64,000 bases of DNA. It comes from Flavobacterium cupreum. GTDB lineage: Bacteria > Bacteroidota > Bacteroidia > Flavobacteriales > Flavobacteriaceae. Below the pieces are notes generated by a model that saw nothing but the letters and a program-made list of their open reading frames with translations, made no database searches and was not told the origin of the DNA. Both the position numbers and the translations under genes were made by a program. Below are positions 18,424 to 28,327 of this stretch, piece after piece. The stretch's first letter is position 1. Each line of letters opens with the position of its first letter. The stretch is taken from the NCBI RefSeq assembly GCF_003996965.1, contig NZ_QWDM01000009.1, positions 62,001 to 126,000 of the forward strand, in the 5' to 3' direction.

Positions 18424-18773
18424 ACATTAAATATTTAGTTATTAATAGAGCAGAATTCTGAAGACAACAACTATGCTAAAATACTAAATAATTAACTATC
18501 AATTGATTACAAAATTATTAACTTTATTCATTTGCTATATTTCACTAAATAATGCCATTATGATGAAATATAAAAAGTCAGCTGTTACAGAATGTATTTT
18601 TAGCTTTTCATTCTCTGAAGCATCCACGACACAAAAACGTTTTATACACTGGGAAATGAACCAATCATGACCACTGTATTTGTTTCCGGAGGTGCCGCAA
18701 AAATCAATGGCATATTACTTGACTGTAAATTTTCTGTTTTATGTAGAATTATAAATTTTTTAAACCTGGTACT
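18424..18773. other. Intergenic region between divergent genes, with a possible gene remnant
   Basis: The minus-strand gene's promoter must lie here but no clean TAnnTTTG box was found. A 15-base string TATATTTCACTAAAT at 18536-18550 recurs exactly at 22248-22262, also upstream of a minus-strand gene. A 36-codon frame (18667-18777) starts MTTVFVSGGAAKING, reminiscent of a dinucleotide-binding N-terminus, and overlaps the next start as ATGA; it may be a gene fragment. Confidence 0.4.
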
Positions 18774-19454
18774 ATGAAAGTAACTTATTACGGACATTCG
18801 TGTTTTTCGGTGTATGCGAATGAAAAACACATTCTATTTGATCCCTTTATTACACCAAATGAATTAGCAAAAGAGGTTGATGTTGATTCCATAAAGGCCG
18901 ATTACATCTTTATCTCCCACGCCCATTATGATCATATTTTAGATGTGGAGCGAATTGCCAAAAACACAGGGGCTAAAGTTCTTGGCAATTTTGAAATCTA
19001 CAACTGGCTTCTGAAAAATGGAATCGAAAATGCACACCCTATCAATCCCGGCGGCCAGTACGACTTTGATTTCGGATCCGTCAAATGCGTGATTGCCCAG
19101 CATTCCAGCAGCTTTATCGATGGCAGCTACGGCGACATTGCCTGCGGGTTTGTTTTGACGACTATCGACGGAAATTTTTATTACAGTGGCGATACTGCCC
19201 TGACGCTGGACATGCAGCTGATTCCAAAATTCACCACACTCGACTTTGCCGTTTTTCCTATTGGCGACGGACTTACCATGGGTGTGCAGGAAGCTGTTGA
19301 AGCCTCTAATTTAGTGGGGGTCACTAAAATATTGGGGGTTCATTACGACACTTTCGGTTTCATTGTCATGGACCATCAAAAAGCAGAAGCGGGTTTTAAA
19401 AATGCAGGTCTTCAGCTTTTCCTGCCCAAAATTGGGGATACTATAGATTTGTGA
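18774..19454 (+). CDS. UPF0173-type metal-dependent hydrolase (metallo-beta-lactamase fold)
   Basis: A 226-residue MBL-fold protein of the UPF0173/YtkL group. It starts with the family's typical MKVTYYGHSCF. The metal motif SHAHYDH (about 49-55) gives the HxHxDH ligands, and further ligands are likely in AQHSS (about 111), YSGDTAL (about 140, Asp) and GVHYDTFG (about 193, His). The length is standard. No signal peptide, so cytoplasmic. The reaction is not established for the family. It is a single gene ending in a strong terminator. Confidence 0.88.
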   Translation: MKVTYYGHSCFSVYANEKHILFDPFITPNELAKEVDVDSIKADYIFISHAHYDHILDVERIAKNTGAKVLGNFEIYNWLLKNGIENAHPINPGGQYDFDFGSVKCVIAQHSSSFIDGSYGDIACGFVLTTIDGNFYYSGDTALTLDMQLIPKFTTLDFAVFPIGDGLTMGVQEAVEASNLVGVTKILGVHYDTFGFIVMDHQKAEAGFKNAGLQLFLPKIGDTIDL

Positions 19455-19493
19455 TTCTTTAAATTCCAAATTTTTTAAATTCCAAATTCCAAT

Positions 19494-19528
19494 AAAAAAG
19501 CCGGAATTTTAATAATTCCGGCTTTTTT
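19494..19528. terminator. Strong terminator
   Basis: AAAAAAGCCGGAATT pairs with AATTCCGGCTTTTTT around a short loop. It serves the UPF0173 gene and possibly the convergent hydrolase. Confidence 0.88.
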
Positions 19529-19678
19529 GGATTAATTCTAACTCAATGTAATTTCTACGAAGGAGATTTACAGAAGAAGTTAATCATACTCTCTATCGAC
19601 AGAATGTTGCATCTGGATGTGATTTCTCCCTTCGGTCGAAATGACAAACGAAGCGCTTTTTACTTCCAAGTGAATGGC

Positions 19679-20536
19679 TTATTGGCCAAGAAACGTTTTT
19701 ATATATCCGGCAGTCAATAGGGGTTCCTGATGCTGCGGACCGTGACCGGCATGCGGGAGAATAATTAACTGCGTGGTGGGAAGATCCCGAAGCAACGGAA
19801 ACCAGTTCTCTACTGCCGCACTGATGTCATTATCCCCTGAAATCACTAAAATTGGAACAGCCGTTGTTTTTAGTTTTTCTCTCAGTTCATCTTTATCCTC
19901 CGCGGCAGCTCCCCCTCCCTGAAAATAAAGCTGGAAAACTTCCATTGTCGATGGTATTTTGGTTACGTCAAGCCTTTTGGAAATCCTTTCGTACGATTCC
20001 TTCGCTGCATCAATGGATCGCTGGGATTTTGGCTCATAGAACAAAACAATCTCATCATCAAAATCATTAAGCGGCTTTACAGCGGCATGAAGGAAGGCAG
20101 GAGCAATCTCGACTGTCCTTTTACCTAAAGGTACTGAACCGATCACGACTGCATTGGTTATCAGCCCGGGATAGCTTAGAGCAGCAACCTGTGCAATCAG
20201 CCCGCCCCATGACCAGCCCAACACAGCTGTTTTTTCCAGCTTCAGGTATAAGGCCAGGTCCTTAACATCTTCGGCTACAACAGCCAAATCCGTTGGAAGT
20301 GTACCGGTTGAATAGCCAATTCCCGTGTAATCAAAAGTGATCACACGATTATTTTCTGCAAGTGAATCCAAAAATAAAGGATCCCAGGTATCCAGTGTTC
20401 CCCTGAAACGGTTACTCAAAATTAGAGGCGCACCCTTTCCTATAGAGCGGTATGCGAGTGTTCTTCCTTCTAGTTCGGCATATTGCGTTACGCTCCCTAG
20501 TGCCGAATTTTCTACATTGGTTTTAGTAGTTGTCAT
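19679..20536 (-). CDS. Alpha/beta hydrolase downstream of catalase
   Basis: A 285-residue alpha/beta hydrolase. The nucleophile elbow is GWSWGG (about 106-111), the acid lies in ISGDNDISAA, and the His in HAGHGPQ (about 263). RFRGTLDTW replaces the usual HG-containing oxyanion segment, so the first HG motif is absent or changed. No signal peptide. It starts 47 bases after the catalase stop on the same strand, so both are probably co-transcribed. That association with peroxide detoxification hints at a stress role, but the substrate is unknown. Confidence 0.85.
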   Translation of the reverse strand: MTTTKTNVENSALGSVTQYAELEGRTLAYRSIGKGAPLILSNRFRGTLDTWDPLFLDSLAENNRVITFDYTGIGYSTGTLPTDLAVVAEDVKDLALYLKLEKTAVLGWSWGGLIAQVAALSYPGLITNAVVIGSVPLGKRTVEIAPAFLHAAVKPLNDFDDEIVLFYEPKSQRSIDAAKESYERISKRLDVTKIPSTMEVFQLYFQGGGAAAEDKDELREKLKTTAVPILVISGDNDISAAVENWFPLLRDLPTTQLIILPHAGHGPQHQEPLLTAGYIKTFLGQ

Positions 20537-20583
20537 AAAATTTTATTTTGTTTTGTTTATAAATCGATACTGTGCTTCTTCAC

Positions 20584-22038
20584 TTAGGATAGTACTTCGC
20601 TCATTGCTATTCCCAGCGCCCGGGCAACACCTGCTCCGTAATCAGGATCGGCTTTGTAACAATTTTGAATGTGGCGGATCTGAATAAACTTCTGCGCACC
20701 GCCCACAGCCCTGGCCGTATTTGAAAAAAGCAGTTCCTTTTTGTCTACAGTGAGCAATCTGAAAAGATTACCGGGCTGCGAATAATAATCCGTATCTTCC
20801 CGATGGTCCCACTGCCAGGCCTCACCAAATACAGGCAGTGCCGGTTCCTTATACCCGGGTTGCTCCTGCCATTCGCCAAAGCTGTTAGGCTCGTAACCTT
20901 TGGCAGCGCCGTAGTTTCCATCGACGCGCATGGCGCCATCTCTGTGAAAAGCGTGATAAGGACATTTTGGAGCATTCACAGGAATCTGGGCATTATTGAC
21001 GCCCAAACGATACCGCTGGGCATCACCATATGAAAAAAGACGGCCCTGCAGCATTTTATCCGGTGAAAAACCGATTCCGGGAACAATATTTGCCGGATTG
21101 AAGGCTGCCTGCTCCACCTCTGCAAAATAATTTTCAGGATTTTTGTTCAGGACAAATTTCCCTGTCTCGATCAGCGGAAAATCTCCATGCGGCCAAACTT
21201 TAGTCAGGTCAAAAGGGTTAATATGGTAATTACAGGCTTGTTCTTCAGTCATTACCTGAATGTAAAACTTCCATTGCGGAAAATTGCCTTTTTCAATATT
21301 TTCAAAGAGATCGCGCTGATGGCTTTCCCTGTCATTGCCGACTACATCAGCAGCTTCCTCATCAGAAAGGTTTTCTATGCCCTGCTCTGTCCTGAAATGG
21401 AATTTAACCCAGAACCTTTCGTTTTGAGCATTTATAAAACTATACGTATGACTTCCAAAACCATGCATGTTCCTGTAGGATTTAGGCAGTCCCCTGTCGG
21501 TCATATTAATGGTGATCTGATGAAGGGCCTCCGGCAATAAGGTCCAGTAATCCCAATTGTTATCGGCACTGCGGAGATTTGTTTTAGGATCGCGCTTTAC
21601 GGCATGGTTGAGGTCCGGAAACTTAAGCGGATCTCTCAGGAAAAATACCGGCGTATTATTGCCTACCAGATCCCAGTTTCCCTGTTGGGTGTAAAACTTG
21701 ATGGCAAACCCGCGAATGTCGCGTTCTGCATCTGCAGCCCCGCGCTCGCCGGCAACCGTGGAGAATCTCACAAAAAGCGGCGTGGTTTTTCCAATCTCCG
21801 AAAAGATATCGGCTTTGGTAAAACGTGTAATGTCGTGCGTAACGGTAAATTCCCCGTAGGCTCCTGATCCCTTTGCATGCATACGTCGCTCGGGTATAAC
21901 TTCCCGGTCAAAATGGGCCAGTTTTTCCAAAAACCAAACGTCCTGAAGCAATGCAGGCCCTCGCTTTCCCGCTGTTTGAATGTTTTGGTTATCCGAAACA
22001 GGACTTCCTGTGGAGGTGGTTAGTTTGTTGTTTTCCAT
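20584..22038 (-). CDS. katA: Monofunctional heme catalase (small-subunit clade)
   Basis: A 484-residue heme catalase that disproportionates hydrogen peroxide. Distal His54 is in [13 protein letters not shown], the distal Asn is in [10 protein letters not shown] (about 126), and the proximal heme-ligand Tyr is in [14 protein letters not shown] (about 336). The length is right for small-subunit catalases, and no flavodoxin-like C-terminal domain is present. No signal peptide. It is the first gene of a unit with the alpha/beta hydrolase. It is probably induced by peroxide, though no OxyR/PerR box was identified. Confidence 0.95.
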   Translation of the reverse strand: MENNKLTTSTGSPVSDNQNIQTAGKRGPALLQDVWFLEKLAHFDREVIPERRMHAKGSGAYGEFTVTHDITRFTKADIFSEIGKTTPLFVRFSTVAGERGAADAERDIRGFAIKFYTQQGNWDLVGNNTPVFFLRDPLKFPDLNHAVKRDPKTNLRSADNNWDYWTLLPEALHQITINMTDRGLPKSYRNMHGFGSHTYSFINAQNERFWVKFHFRTEQGIENLSDEEAADVVGNDRESHQRDLFENIEKGNFPQWKFYIQVMTEEQACNYHINPFDLTKVWPHGDFPLIETGKFVLNKNPENYFAEVEQAAFNPANIVPGIGFSPDKMLQGRLFSYGDAQRYRLGVNNAQIPVNAPKCPYHAFHRDGAMRVDGNYGAAKGYEPNSFGEWQEQPGYKEPALPVFGEAWQWDHREDTDYYSQPGNLFRLLTVDKKELLFSNTARAVGGAQKFIQIRHIQNCYKADPDYGAGVARALGIAMSEVLS

Positions 22039-22367
22039 GGTTACAATTTTTAATTTATTTTTCTGAATTTGGTATCTAATGATTGCCTAAACTTCAGCGT
22101 ATTGCTGTATTCCAGCCCCACTAAATTGGCAACTGATTCCTTTTTGTGTTTAGTATCACTTCTAAATTCAGAAAAACAATTTGTATACCATTTCAATAAC
22201 CATAAGAAAATCAACAGTTTAAACAACATAATACCTGCTCTTGTTTTTATATTTCACTAAATTGCACCTGACATTTACTAAATATGATAACCAACAGTTT
22301 TAGCGGGAGCTGCTTACGAAAAAAAACGCGAACCGTGTGTAGTGATTTTACCGCGAGAGACGCAAGC
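22039..22367. other. Region upstream of catalase
   Basis: AT-rich, without an ORF that looks real. It contains the 15-base string at 22248-22262 shared with the region upstream of the hydrolase at 17656. No confident -7/-33 promoter was picked. Confidence 0.4.
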
Positions 22368-22422
22368 AAAAACGCAGGGATCGCAAAGTTTACGATATAA
22401 ACTTTGCGATCCCTGCGTTTTT
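22368..22422. repeat. Perfect 25-bp inverted repeat within a larger imperfect palindrome
   Basis: Arms 22368-22392 and 22398-22422 are perfectly complementary with a 5-base loop. The core reads AACGCAGGGATCGCAAAG. Outside it, ACCGC-A-AG-CGCAA elements near 22350 and 22446-22462 pair imperfectly, extending the structure to about 110 bases. GCAAAG/CTTTGCG motifs are typical of dispersed intergenic palindromes in flavobacteria. It may also end transcripts of the histidine kinase gene. Confidence 0.85.
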
Positions 22423-22498
22423 TAAGACAAAGAATAGCAAAAAAATTTGCGTGCTTTGCGGTTAAAATTGGAATTTGGAATTGGAGTTTTAAAATTTA

Positions 22499-24955
22499 CT
22501 AACCTTCCCTCCTTTGCTCCGGGCCTTCAAACTTTTTGCTGATAGGAAATTCGGGTAAAAAGTTAATTTTCAAAATAGTTCCGTTATCTTTTTCCATCGT
22601 AAAATCTCCGTCAATGTCTTCGCTCAGACCCTGAATCAGCCTCATTCCAAAAGAATTAATTTTAGTTTCTGTTCCTTTGTTTTCAATTCCGATTCCGTTA
22701 TCTGCAACGGTCAGTAAATAATGGCCGTTTATACTTTCCTCCAGTGTAATGTAAATCATACCGGTTCTCTCCTCCGGGAATGCATATTTTATAGCATTGG
22801 TAATCGCTTCGTTTAAAATAAGTCCCAAGGGTATCGCCTGCGCGACATCGAGTTCTAACGGGGCCACTTTTACTTCAAAACGGATTCTTTGTCCTGTACT
22901 AAAGGATTCTTTAAAATATTCAACCAGCTCGATAATATAACTGTGCATATTAATCGTTGAAATATTATCTGATTTATATAATTTCTGGTGAATCAGCGAC
23001 ATGGAATAAATTCTGTGCTGGCTGTTTTTAATTGCCGACAGGGCCATATCGTTATCCAGATAGGCTGATTGCGAATTCAAAAGGCTTATCACGGTTTGCA
23101 GGTTGTTTTTTACACGGTGATGGACTTCCTTTAAAAGCCATTCCTTCTCATCTAACAAATGCCTCAGATTGATATTTTTCAGATTAATTTCTCTTTCTTT
23201 AAGCTCCAGTTTCGAATGATTTTGCTGCTTTAAGCGGTAACGGTTGTAAAGCAGTCCAATGATTACTAAAAGCAATACTAAACTCCACACTGATACCGTA
23301 TTTAACAATTTTGATTTTTGCAATTTACTTTCCTGTAGTTTGGTCTGTTCGCTTAGAAGTTTAATTTTTTGTTCCTTATTCAGGGTTTCATAGGCAATCT
23401 TCAGTTCCTCAATTTCCTTCTTTTTTGAAGTGCCAAGAATCGAATCGTTTATCTTTTTGTAGTTCTGAAAATGTCTCATAGCACCATCATAGTTGCCGCT
23501 TAAAGAATCATTCTTAAACAATAAATACTGAAGAAGATCCGAGTCATAATTGTTATTGAATTTGGTGCGCAGTCCCAAAACTTTATCCGTATAAAGTTTA
23601 GCCAGCTTCGGACGGTTGCTTTCGGCATAAAACAAAGCCATTAAAGTATATCCATGGACGACTTCCCTGAAAGTTTCCGGAGTATTTAACTGCCGGGCAT
23701 AAATTTCCATTTCCTTAAAACATTTTTCAGCCTGAACAGTGTTGTTTAAAGCAATATAACAGTTGGCTTTGTTAAAGGCAACCGACATTTTATCAAATGC
23801 ATTTGTGGGCGGATATTTCAAGGTAACTGAATTTAGATAGGCAAGAGCTTCCTTGTTTTTTCCTTTCATCGACAACGCTGCAACTGCGCTGAAAAAACTT
23901 TTATACCAGGTACCGCTATTCAGGGTGTTTTGCCCCACTTCTATGCTTTTATTATAGAGTTCTAATGCTTCTTCATTGTAGCCAATTGTATTATAAACGT
24001 TACCGAGGCGGGTATAAAAAATGTCTGCAAGCGTGTAATCTTTTTCAGCTTCCATTCTTTTTACACTTTTTAAGGCATAATATAAGGCACTTTTGACATT
24101 ATGCATATTGAGTTCAATATAGGAAATCGTTGTTTCTCCAAATTGTTCGTGGGTAAACCCAATCTTTCTAAGGTCGGCTAAGTTTTGATACAGTCTTTTT
24201 TTGGCTTCGTTTATTTTTCCCGTCCAGAAATAAATGGTGGTAATCTTCATATAGATTTCGATTCTTTTCTCTTCCATCCCCAATTCTGTGTAGATGGAAA
24301 GTGCTTCTTCAAGATTCTTTTCTTTTTCAGGATCCAAATTAGACAAAAGCATTCCCTGCGCATCCAGGGCAGCGGCAAGTTCCGGTTTGTCATTTTGTTT
24401 GCGGCAGTCACTGATTACGGCTGTAAAATACTTTTTACTTTCTGCCGGATTATTGGCCTGCGCATAATATTTGGCCAACAGCACGACGCTCTGATGTTCC
24501 AATTTCTTCATCTTCAGCTGTTTACTTAGCGCTACGGCTTCTTTAATATATTTCAGTGCTTTTTGAAGGTCTTCCGGTTGGGTACCGGGCTTAAAAAGAT
24601 ACAAATTACCCAGTTGCAGTAACAATTTAATCCGGTCTTCATTTTTGGTTTTTGCCAAAAACTTCTGGGCAGAAATGGTATTGCCCTTTGCAATCAAATC
24701 GTTTCCAATCAATCCTGACCCGCTGTTAAAACCTTCATCGTAAGCTAATGAAACCGGAATTTTATACGCTTGACAAGCTAATACTACGGAACTGTCTACA
24801 TCTATTGCTCCTTGGTTTGCATTGTACAAATACATCGAGCAGGCCTGAATTAAAAGCCTCTTTTTCTTTAGATCATACTTATTGACAGCGGCACTTTGCG
24901 CTAAGCCTTGTACTACAATAAAGAGATTAAAACACAGGAGAAGCGCTTGTTTCAT
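22499..24955 (-). CDS. TPR-containing sensor histidine kinase (HisKA_2 type)
   Basis: An 818-residue kinase. A signal peptide (MKQALLLCFNLFIVVQGLAQ) precedes a TPR-type helical region (about 90-480), a coiled-coil stretch rich in Lys/Glu, one membrane helix (VWSLVLLLVIIGLLY, about 550-570), and a cytoplasmic kinase. The phospho-acceptor is in HHRVKNNLQ (about 612), the HisKA_2 pattern, followed by HATPase motifs NEAITNAIKYAF (N-box, about 718), DNGIGI (G1) and SFGMRL. The TPR part would lie in the periplasm and sense an unknown signal. The gene is divergent from the sigma-54-type response regulator at 25152, its probable partner. Confidence 0.9.
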   Translation of the reverse strand: MKQALLLCFNLFIVVQGLAQSAAVNKYDLKKKRLLIQACSMYLYNANQGAIDVDSSVVLACQAYKIPVSLAYDEGFNSGSGLIGNDLIAKGNTISAQKFLAKTKNEDRIKLLLQLGNLYLFKPGTQPEDLQKALKYIKEAVALSKQLKMKKLEHQSVVLLAKYYAQANNPAESKKYFTAVISDCRKQNDKPELAAALDAQGMLLSNLDPEKEKNLEEALSIYTELGMEEKRIEIYMKITTIYFWTGKINEAKKRLYQNLADLRKIGFTHEQFGETTISYIELNMHNVKSALYYALKSVKRMEAEKDYTLADIFYTRLGNVYNTIGYNEEALELYNKSIEVGQNTLNSGTWYKSFFSAVAALSMKGKNKEALAYLNSVTLKYPPTNAFDKMSVAFNKANCYIALNNTVQAEKCFKEMEIYARQLNTPETFREVVHGYTLMALFYAESNRPKLAKLYTDKVLGLRTKFNNNYDSDLLQYLLFKNDSLSGNYDGAMRHFQNYKKINDSILGTSKKKEIEELKIAYETLNKEQKIKLLSEQTKLQESKLQKSKLLNTVSVWSLVLLLVIIGLLYNRYRLKQQNHSKLELKEREINLKNINLRHLLDEKEWLLKEVHHRVKNNLQTVISLLNSQSAYLDNDMALSAIKNSQHRIYSMSLIHQKLYKSDNISTINMHSYIIELVEYFKESFSTGQRIRFEVKVAPLELDVAQAIPLGLILNEAITNAIKYAFPEERTGMIYITLEESINGHYLLTVADNGIGIENKGTETKINSFGMRLIQGLSEDIDGDFTMEKDNGTILKINFLPEFPISKKFEGPEQRREG

Positions 24956-24990
24956 GACAGGATCGTATTAAATTTTTGGTTAAAACGAAG

Positions 24991-24998
24991 CAAATATA
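24991..24998 (-). promoter_or_regulatory. Possible -7 box of the histidine kinase gene
   Basis: TATATTTG on the minus strand fits TAnnTTTG and lies 36 bases before the start codon. A -33 TTTG is not obvious. Confidence 0.45.
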
Positions 24999-25151
24999 AA
25001 AACAAAAACGCATGATTTTAAGAACTATACTGAATAAAATCTACCCTAAATTTGATTTTAATAAATTTAACCTGATACTTTTAGCATTTTAAGAGTAATA
25101 ATTAATTAATTTTACATTCTTTAAAAACATAAACATAATTGCTGCTAACCG

Positions 25152-27119
25152 ATGGAAACGCCTTTTAAAGAAATTGCGGACTCTTATAAAACGACAGTTC
25201 ATAAGAGAATTTTAATTGTGGAAGACCAATTTATTGAAGCACATGATTTGCAGTTAATTCTGGAAAAAGCCAATTATGAGGTGATCGGAATTGTGCGATC
25301 GGTAGATCAGGCCCTGGAAATACTGGAGACTCAAAAACCCGATCTTGTATTGCTGGACATCATGCTGAAAGGAGATAAAAACGGAATTGAGCTGGCCCAT
25401 ATCCTGCGAAAAAAATGTATCGGGTTTATTTTTATTTCAGCCAATTCAAGCAAACAGATCCTGGATAAAGCCAAAACGACCCATCCTTTCGGATTTATTG
25501 TAAAACCTTTTAGGGAACAGGATATCCTGACGACTTTGGAAATTGCCTTTTTCCGCCTCGATTACAGTCTTGAATCGCAATTGCTGCAGCAGTCAGAACT
25601 AAAAAACAATATAACAGACCTGATCCGTTCCAACTTAAATATTGAAGACGCTTTGCCGGCGTTTGCAAAAATCATACAGACCTTTGTGACCTTTGATTAC
25701 CTGGAAGTTGGTTTTGAAAATACGGACCAATATTCGAATTTAGGAATCATCCGTAAAAATATCGGGCAATATCAGATTATTACCGTTCAGAAACTTTCGC
25801 AAATTACTGAAATACCGCTTAAAGAACTCAATGAAACCTACAGAAAATCTTCTATAGCTATTGTACCAGGGGTGTACAGCGAAGAATCTTTAATTAAAAA
25901 TTTTCAGGCTGCACCGATAAAAGGTTTAATCTCACACAATTTCGGAATAAAATCGTATTTGGTTTTCCCGCTTTCAATCGGAGATTCAAATCATTTTTCC
26001 TTTACTTTTTACAGTAGAAATTTCAATGCCTACTCTGATGAAAATCTGAAGTTATTAGCTACTTTAGAAAGTTCGCTGTCGCAATTAATAGCCCGTTTTT
26101 ATTCCATTGAACAGAAATCGTATGTCAAGAAGATAAAGCCTTTACAAAAAGAAGAGGCAAAAATTGCAGAAACCGGCTTTGAGGGAATTATTGGCGACAG
26201 TTCGCAAATGCTTACTGTCTTTAATTATATAAAACGTGTGGCGCCTTCCGACACTTCTGTACTAATTTTAGGAGAAAGCGGTACAGGCAAAGAGAAAATT
26301 GCACAAAATATTCATGCTTTATCCAGTCGCAAGGACAAACCTCTTGTCATAATCAATTGTGGGGCCATTCCTGAAAATCTGGCAGAATCGTTATTCTTTG
26401 GCCATGAAAAAGGTTCCTTTACCGGAGCCCTTGAAAGACGTATAGGTAAATTCGAACTTGCCAACGGGGGCACTATTTTTCTGGATGAAATTGGTGAAAT
26501 GTCCCCTGCACTGCAGGTAAAATTACTGCGGGTCTTGCAGGAAAATTAAATCGAACGTATCGGGTCACATTCCCCCATGAAAATTGATGTGCGCCTTATT
26601 GCCGCCACTAATAAAAATCTGGAAGACGAAGTGGCAGCGGGAAGATTCAGAATGGATTTATATTATCGCTTGCTGGTCTTTCCGATTTTAGTTCCTTCGC
26701 TGGAGAAAAGAAAAGAAGATATTCCTAAGTTGGCCCAGCATTTTATTGAGATGTACAGTCAGAAAGCAGGCAGAAAAGCACCTGTCCTTTCGGCTACAGC
26801 ACTACAGCAGCTTATAGAGTATAACTGGCCCGGCAATATTAGGGAACTTGAACATGTGATACAGCGTACCGTACTGCTAAATGACAGTGATATGGTGAAG
26901 GAAATAGAGCTTTTCTCTTCCTCCAAAATGCATGCTGAAGTCGCAGCTGAATCATTTTCAATCAAAACTATTATCGAAAACGAGAGGGATTACATCTCGT
27001 ATATCCTAAAAAAATGCAATGGAAAAGTTTCAGGCGCTGGCGGTGCCGCAGAAATTCTTGATATCAACCCTTCGACATTAAACTCAAGAATCAGGAAACT
27101 GGATATTAAAAGAGATTAG
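25152..27119 (+). pseudogene. Sigma-54-dependent (NtrC-type) response regulator with in-frame stop
   Basis: One continuous frame of 655 codons is interrupted by TAA at 26547-26549 (codon 466). Before it: receiver domain with phospho-Asp in LVLLDIML (about 66), a GAF-like middle region (about 150-320), and the AAA+ domain with Walker A GESGTGKE (about 374), GSFTGA (about 421, the sigma-54 contact loop, normally GAFTGA) and Walker [10 protein letters not shown]. After it: IERIGSHSP, RLIAATN, the arginine-finger region FRMDLYYRL, and a Fis-type HTH at the end. The reading LQEN-stop-IERIG suggests a GAA to TAA change. The truncated product would lack part of the ATPase and all DNA binding. The downstream ATG at 26577 could restart a C-terminal piece. 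Confidence 0.9.
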
Positions 27120-27363
27120 TAGCTATTGCAATAACATTTCTCTTCCTATATCACTACTATTTTACGTATGGCCTTAACTACACAAGCGCCGAATCAGATT
27201 TTCTAATCACGATAAGGCAATAAACCTTGTCGCTTACAATTACGGATTAATCCAAATCCTGTATGGCGTTTTTATTGCGAAATCTCACAAACAAACCTCT
27301 TTTTTTAGCGAAATATAATACGTAAAAAAGGGCAATACAGCCGAATTACTGCGTTTTATCGAC
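27120..27363. other. Intergenic region downstream of the disrupted regulator
   Basis: No ORF, terminator or RNA gene was recognised. The AT-rich sequence leads into a possible sigma-54 promoter at 27364. Confidence 0.4.
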
Positions 27364-27379
27364 TGGCATGCCTATTGGT
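27364..27379 (+). promoter_or_regulatory. Possible sigma-54 promoter
   Basis: TGGCATGCCTATTGGT has the -24 TGGCA and -12 TTG with correct spacing against TGGCACGNNNNTTGCW. The -12 C is replaced by G. It lies about 100 bases before the hydrolase gene and directly follows the sigma-54-type regulator gene. Confidence 0.4.
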
Positions 27380-27462
27380 TTCTGTTATACTATTAACAAC
27401 CAAAACCAATTGCATTATGAAAAAATCAATCTTTCTATATGCCTGGGACTAAACTAAATAGT

Positions 27463-28296
27463 ATGAAAGCAAACTCTAAAAATGTACTGTTAATTACCGG
27501 TGCATTCGTAAGCCACACTTGCTGGGACGAATGGATCAAATACTTCGGTGAAAAAGGATATAACGCTCTCGCGCCGCCCTGGCCGTTTAAGGATGGCACT
27601 GCAAAGGAACTTCGGGATCGTCAGCCCTATGATATTGGTCTGGCCATGCTGACCTTACAACAACTTATTGACTACTATGCCGGTATAGCAAAATCGTTTC
27701 CGGAGAAACCGATCATCATTGGTCATTCTTTGGGCGGAATGATTGCACAGATACTGGTAAATCGCGATTTGGCAGCTGCAGGAATTGCAGTACATTCGGT
27801 GCCTCCTTTGGGTGTAATCCCTTATGAATTTACTTTTTTAAAATCGGGCTGGAAAGTTTTGGGATTCTTCAGTTCGGTAAAAAAAACGTACCTGATGTCT
27901 TTTCCTAAATTTCAATATGCTTTTGTAAACGGATTGCCATTAAGCGTTCAAAAAGAAGCATACGAAAAATATGTGATTCCGGAATCGAAAACAGTAGCGA
28001 GAGGCGGACTAACTGCTGATGCAGCTGTTGACTTTAAGAAAAATCATGCTCCGCTATTGTTTGTGGCGGGAAGCAAAGACCAGTTTCTATCCCCGCATCT
28101 GATCACACGAAATTTCAACAAATACAGGCGAAATGGCTCTGTTATTGATTACAAGGAATTTAAAGGGACTAATCACAATGTACTGCTTTTAGATTCCTGG
28201 AAAGAGAATGCCGACTATATTCTCTGCTGGATTGATGCTGTCCTGCCTGACCCAAAATATACGGTTGGCAAAGTACTGTCAAATACAATTTATTGA
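27463..28296 (+). CDS. Alpha/beta hydrolase, paralog of 17656-18423
   Basis: A 277-residue protein from the ATG at 27463; an ATG at 27439 would add 8 residues and cannot be excluded. It begins with the first strand VLLITGAFV, where the usual HG is TGAF. The nucleophile is in GHSLGGM (about 85-91), the acid in AGSKDQFLSP, and the His in GTNHNVLL. It is similar to the hydrolase at 17656 in EKP-IIGHS, GFFSS and VPES. It is followed after 31 bases by an isochorismatase-type gene, probably co-transcribed and perhaps driven by a sigma-54 promoter. Substrate unknown. Confidence 0.83.
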   Translation: MKANSKNVLLITGAFVSHTCWDEWIKYFGEKGYNALAPPWPFKDGTAKELRDRQPYDIGLAMLTLQQLIDYYAGIAKSFPEKPIIIGHSLGGMIAQILVNRDLAAAGIAVHSVPPLGVIPYEFTFLKSGWKVLGFFSSVKKTYLMSFPKFQYAFVNGLPLSVQKEAYEKYVIPESKTVARGGLTADAAVDFKKNHAPLLFVAGSKDQFLSPHLITRNFNKYRRNGSVIDYKEFKGTNHNVLLLDSWKENADYILCWIDAVLPDPKYTVGKVLSNTIY

Positions 28297-28327
28297 TTGA
28301 AACATTACTATCTAAAAATTAAAAATC

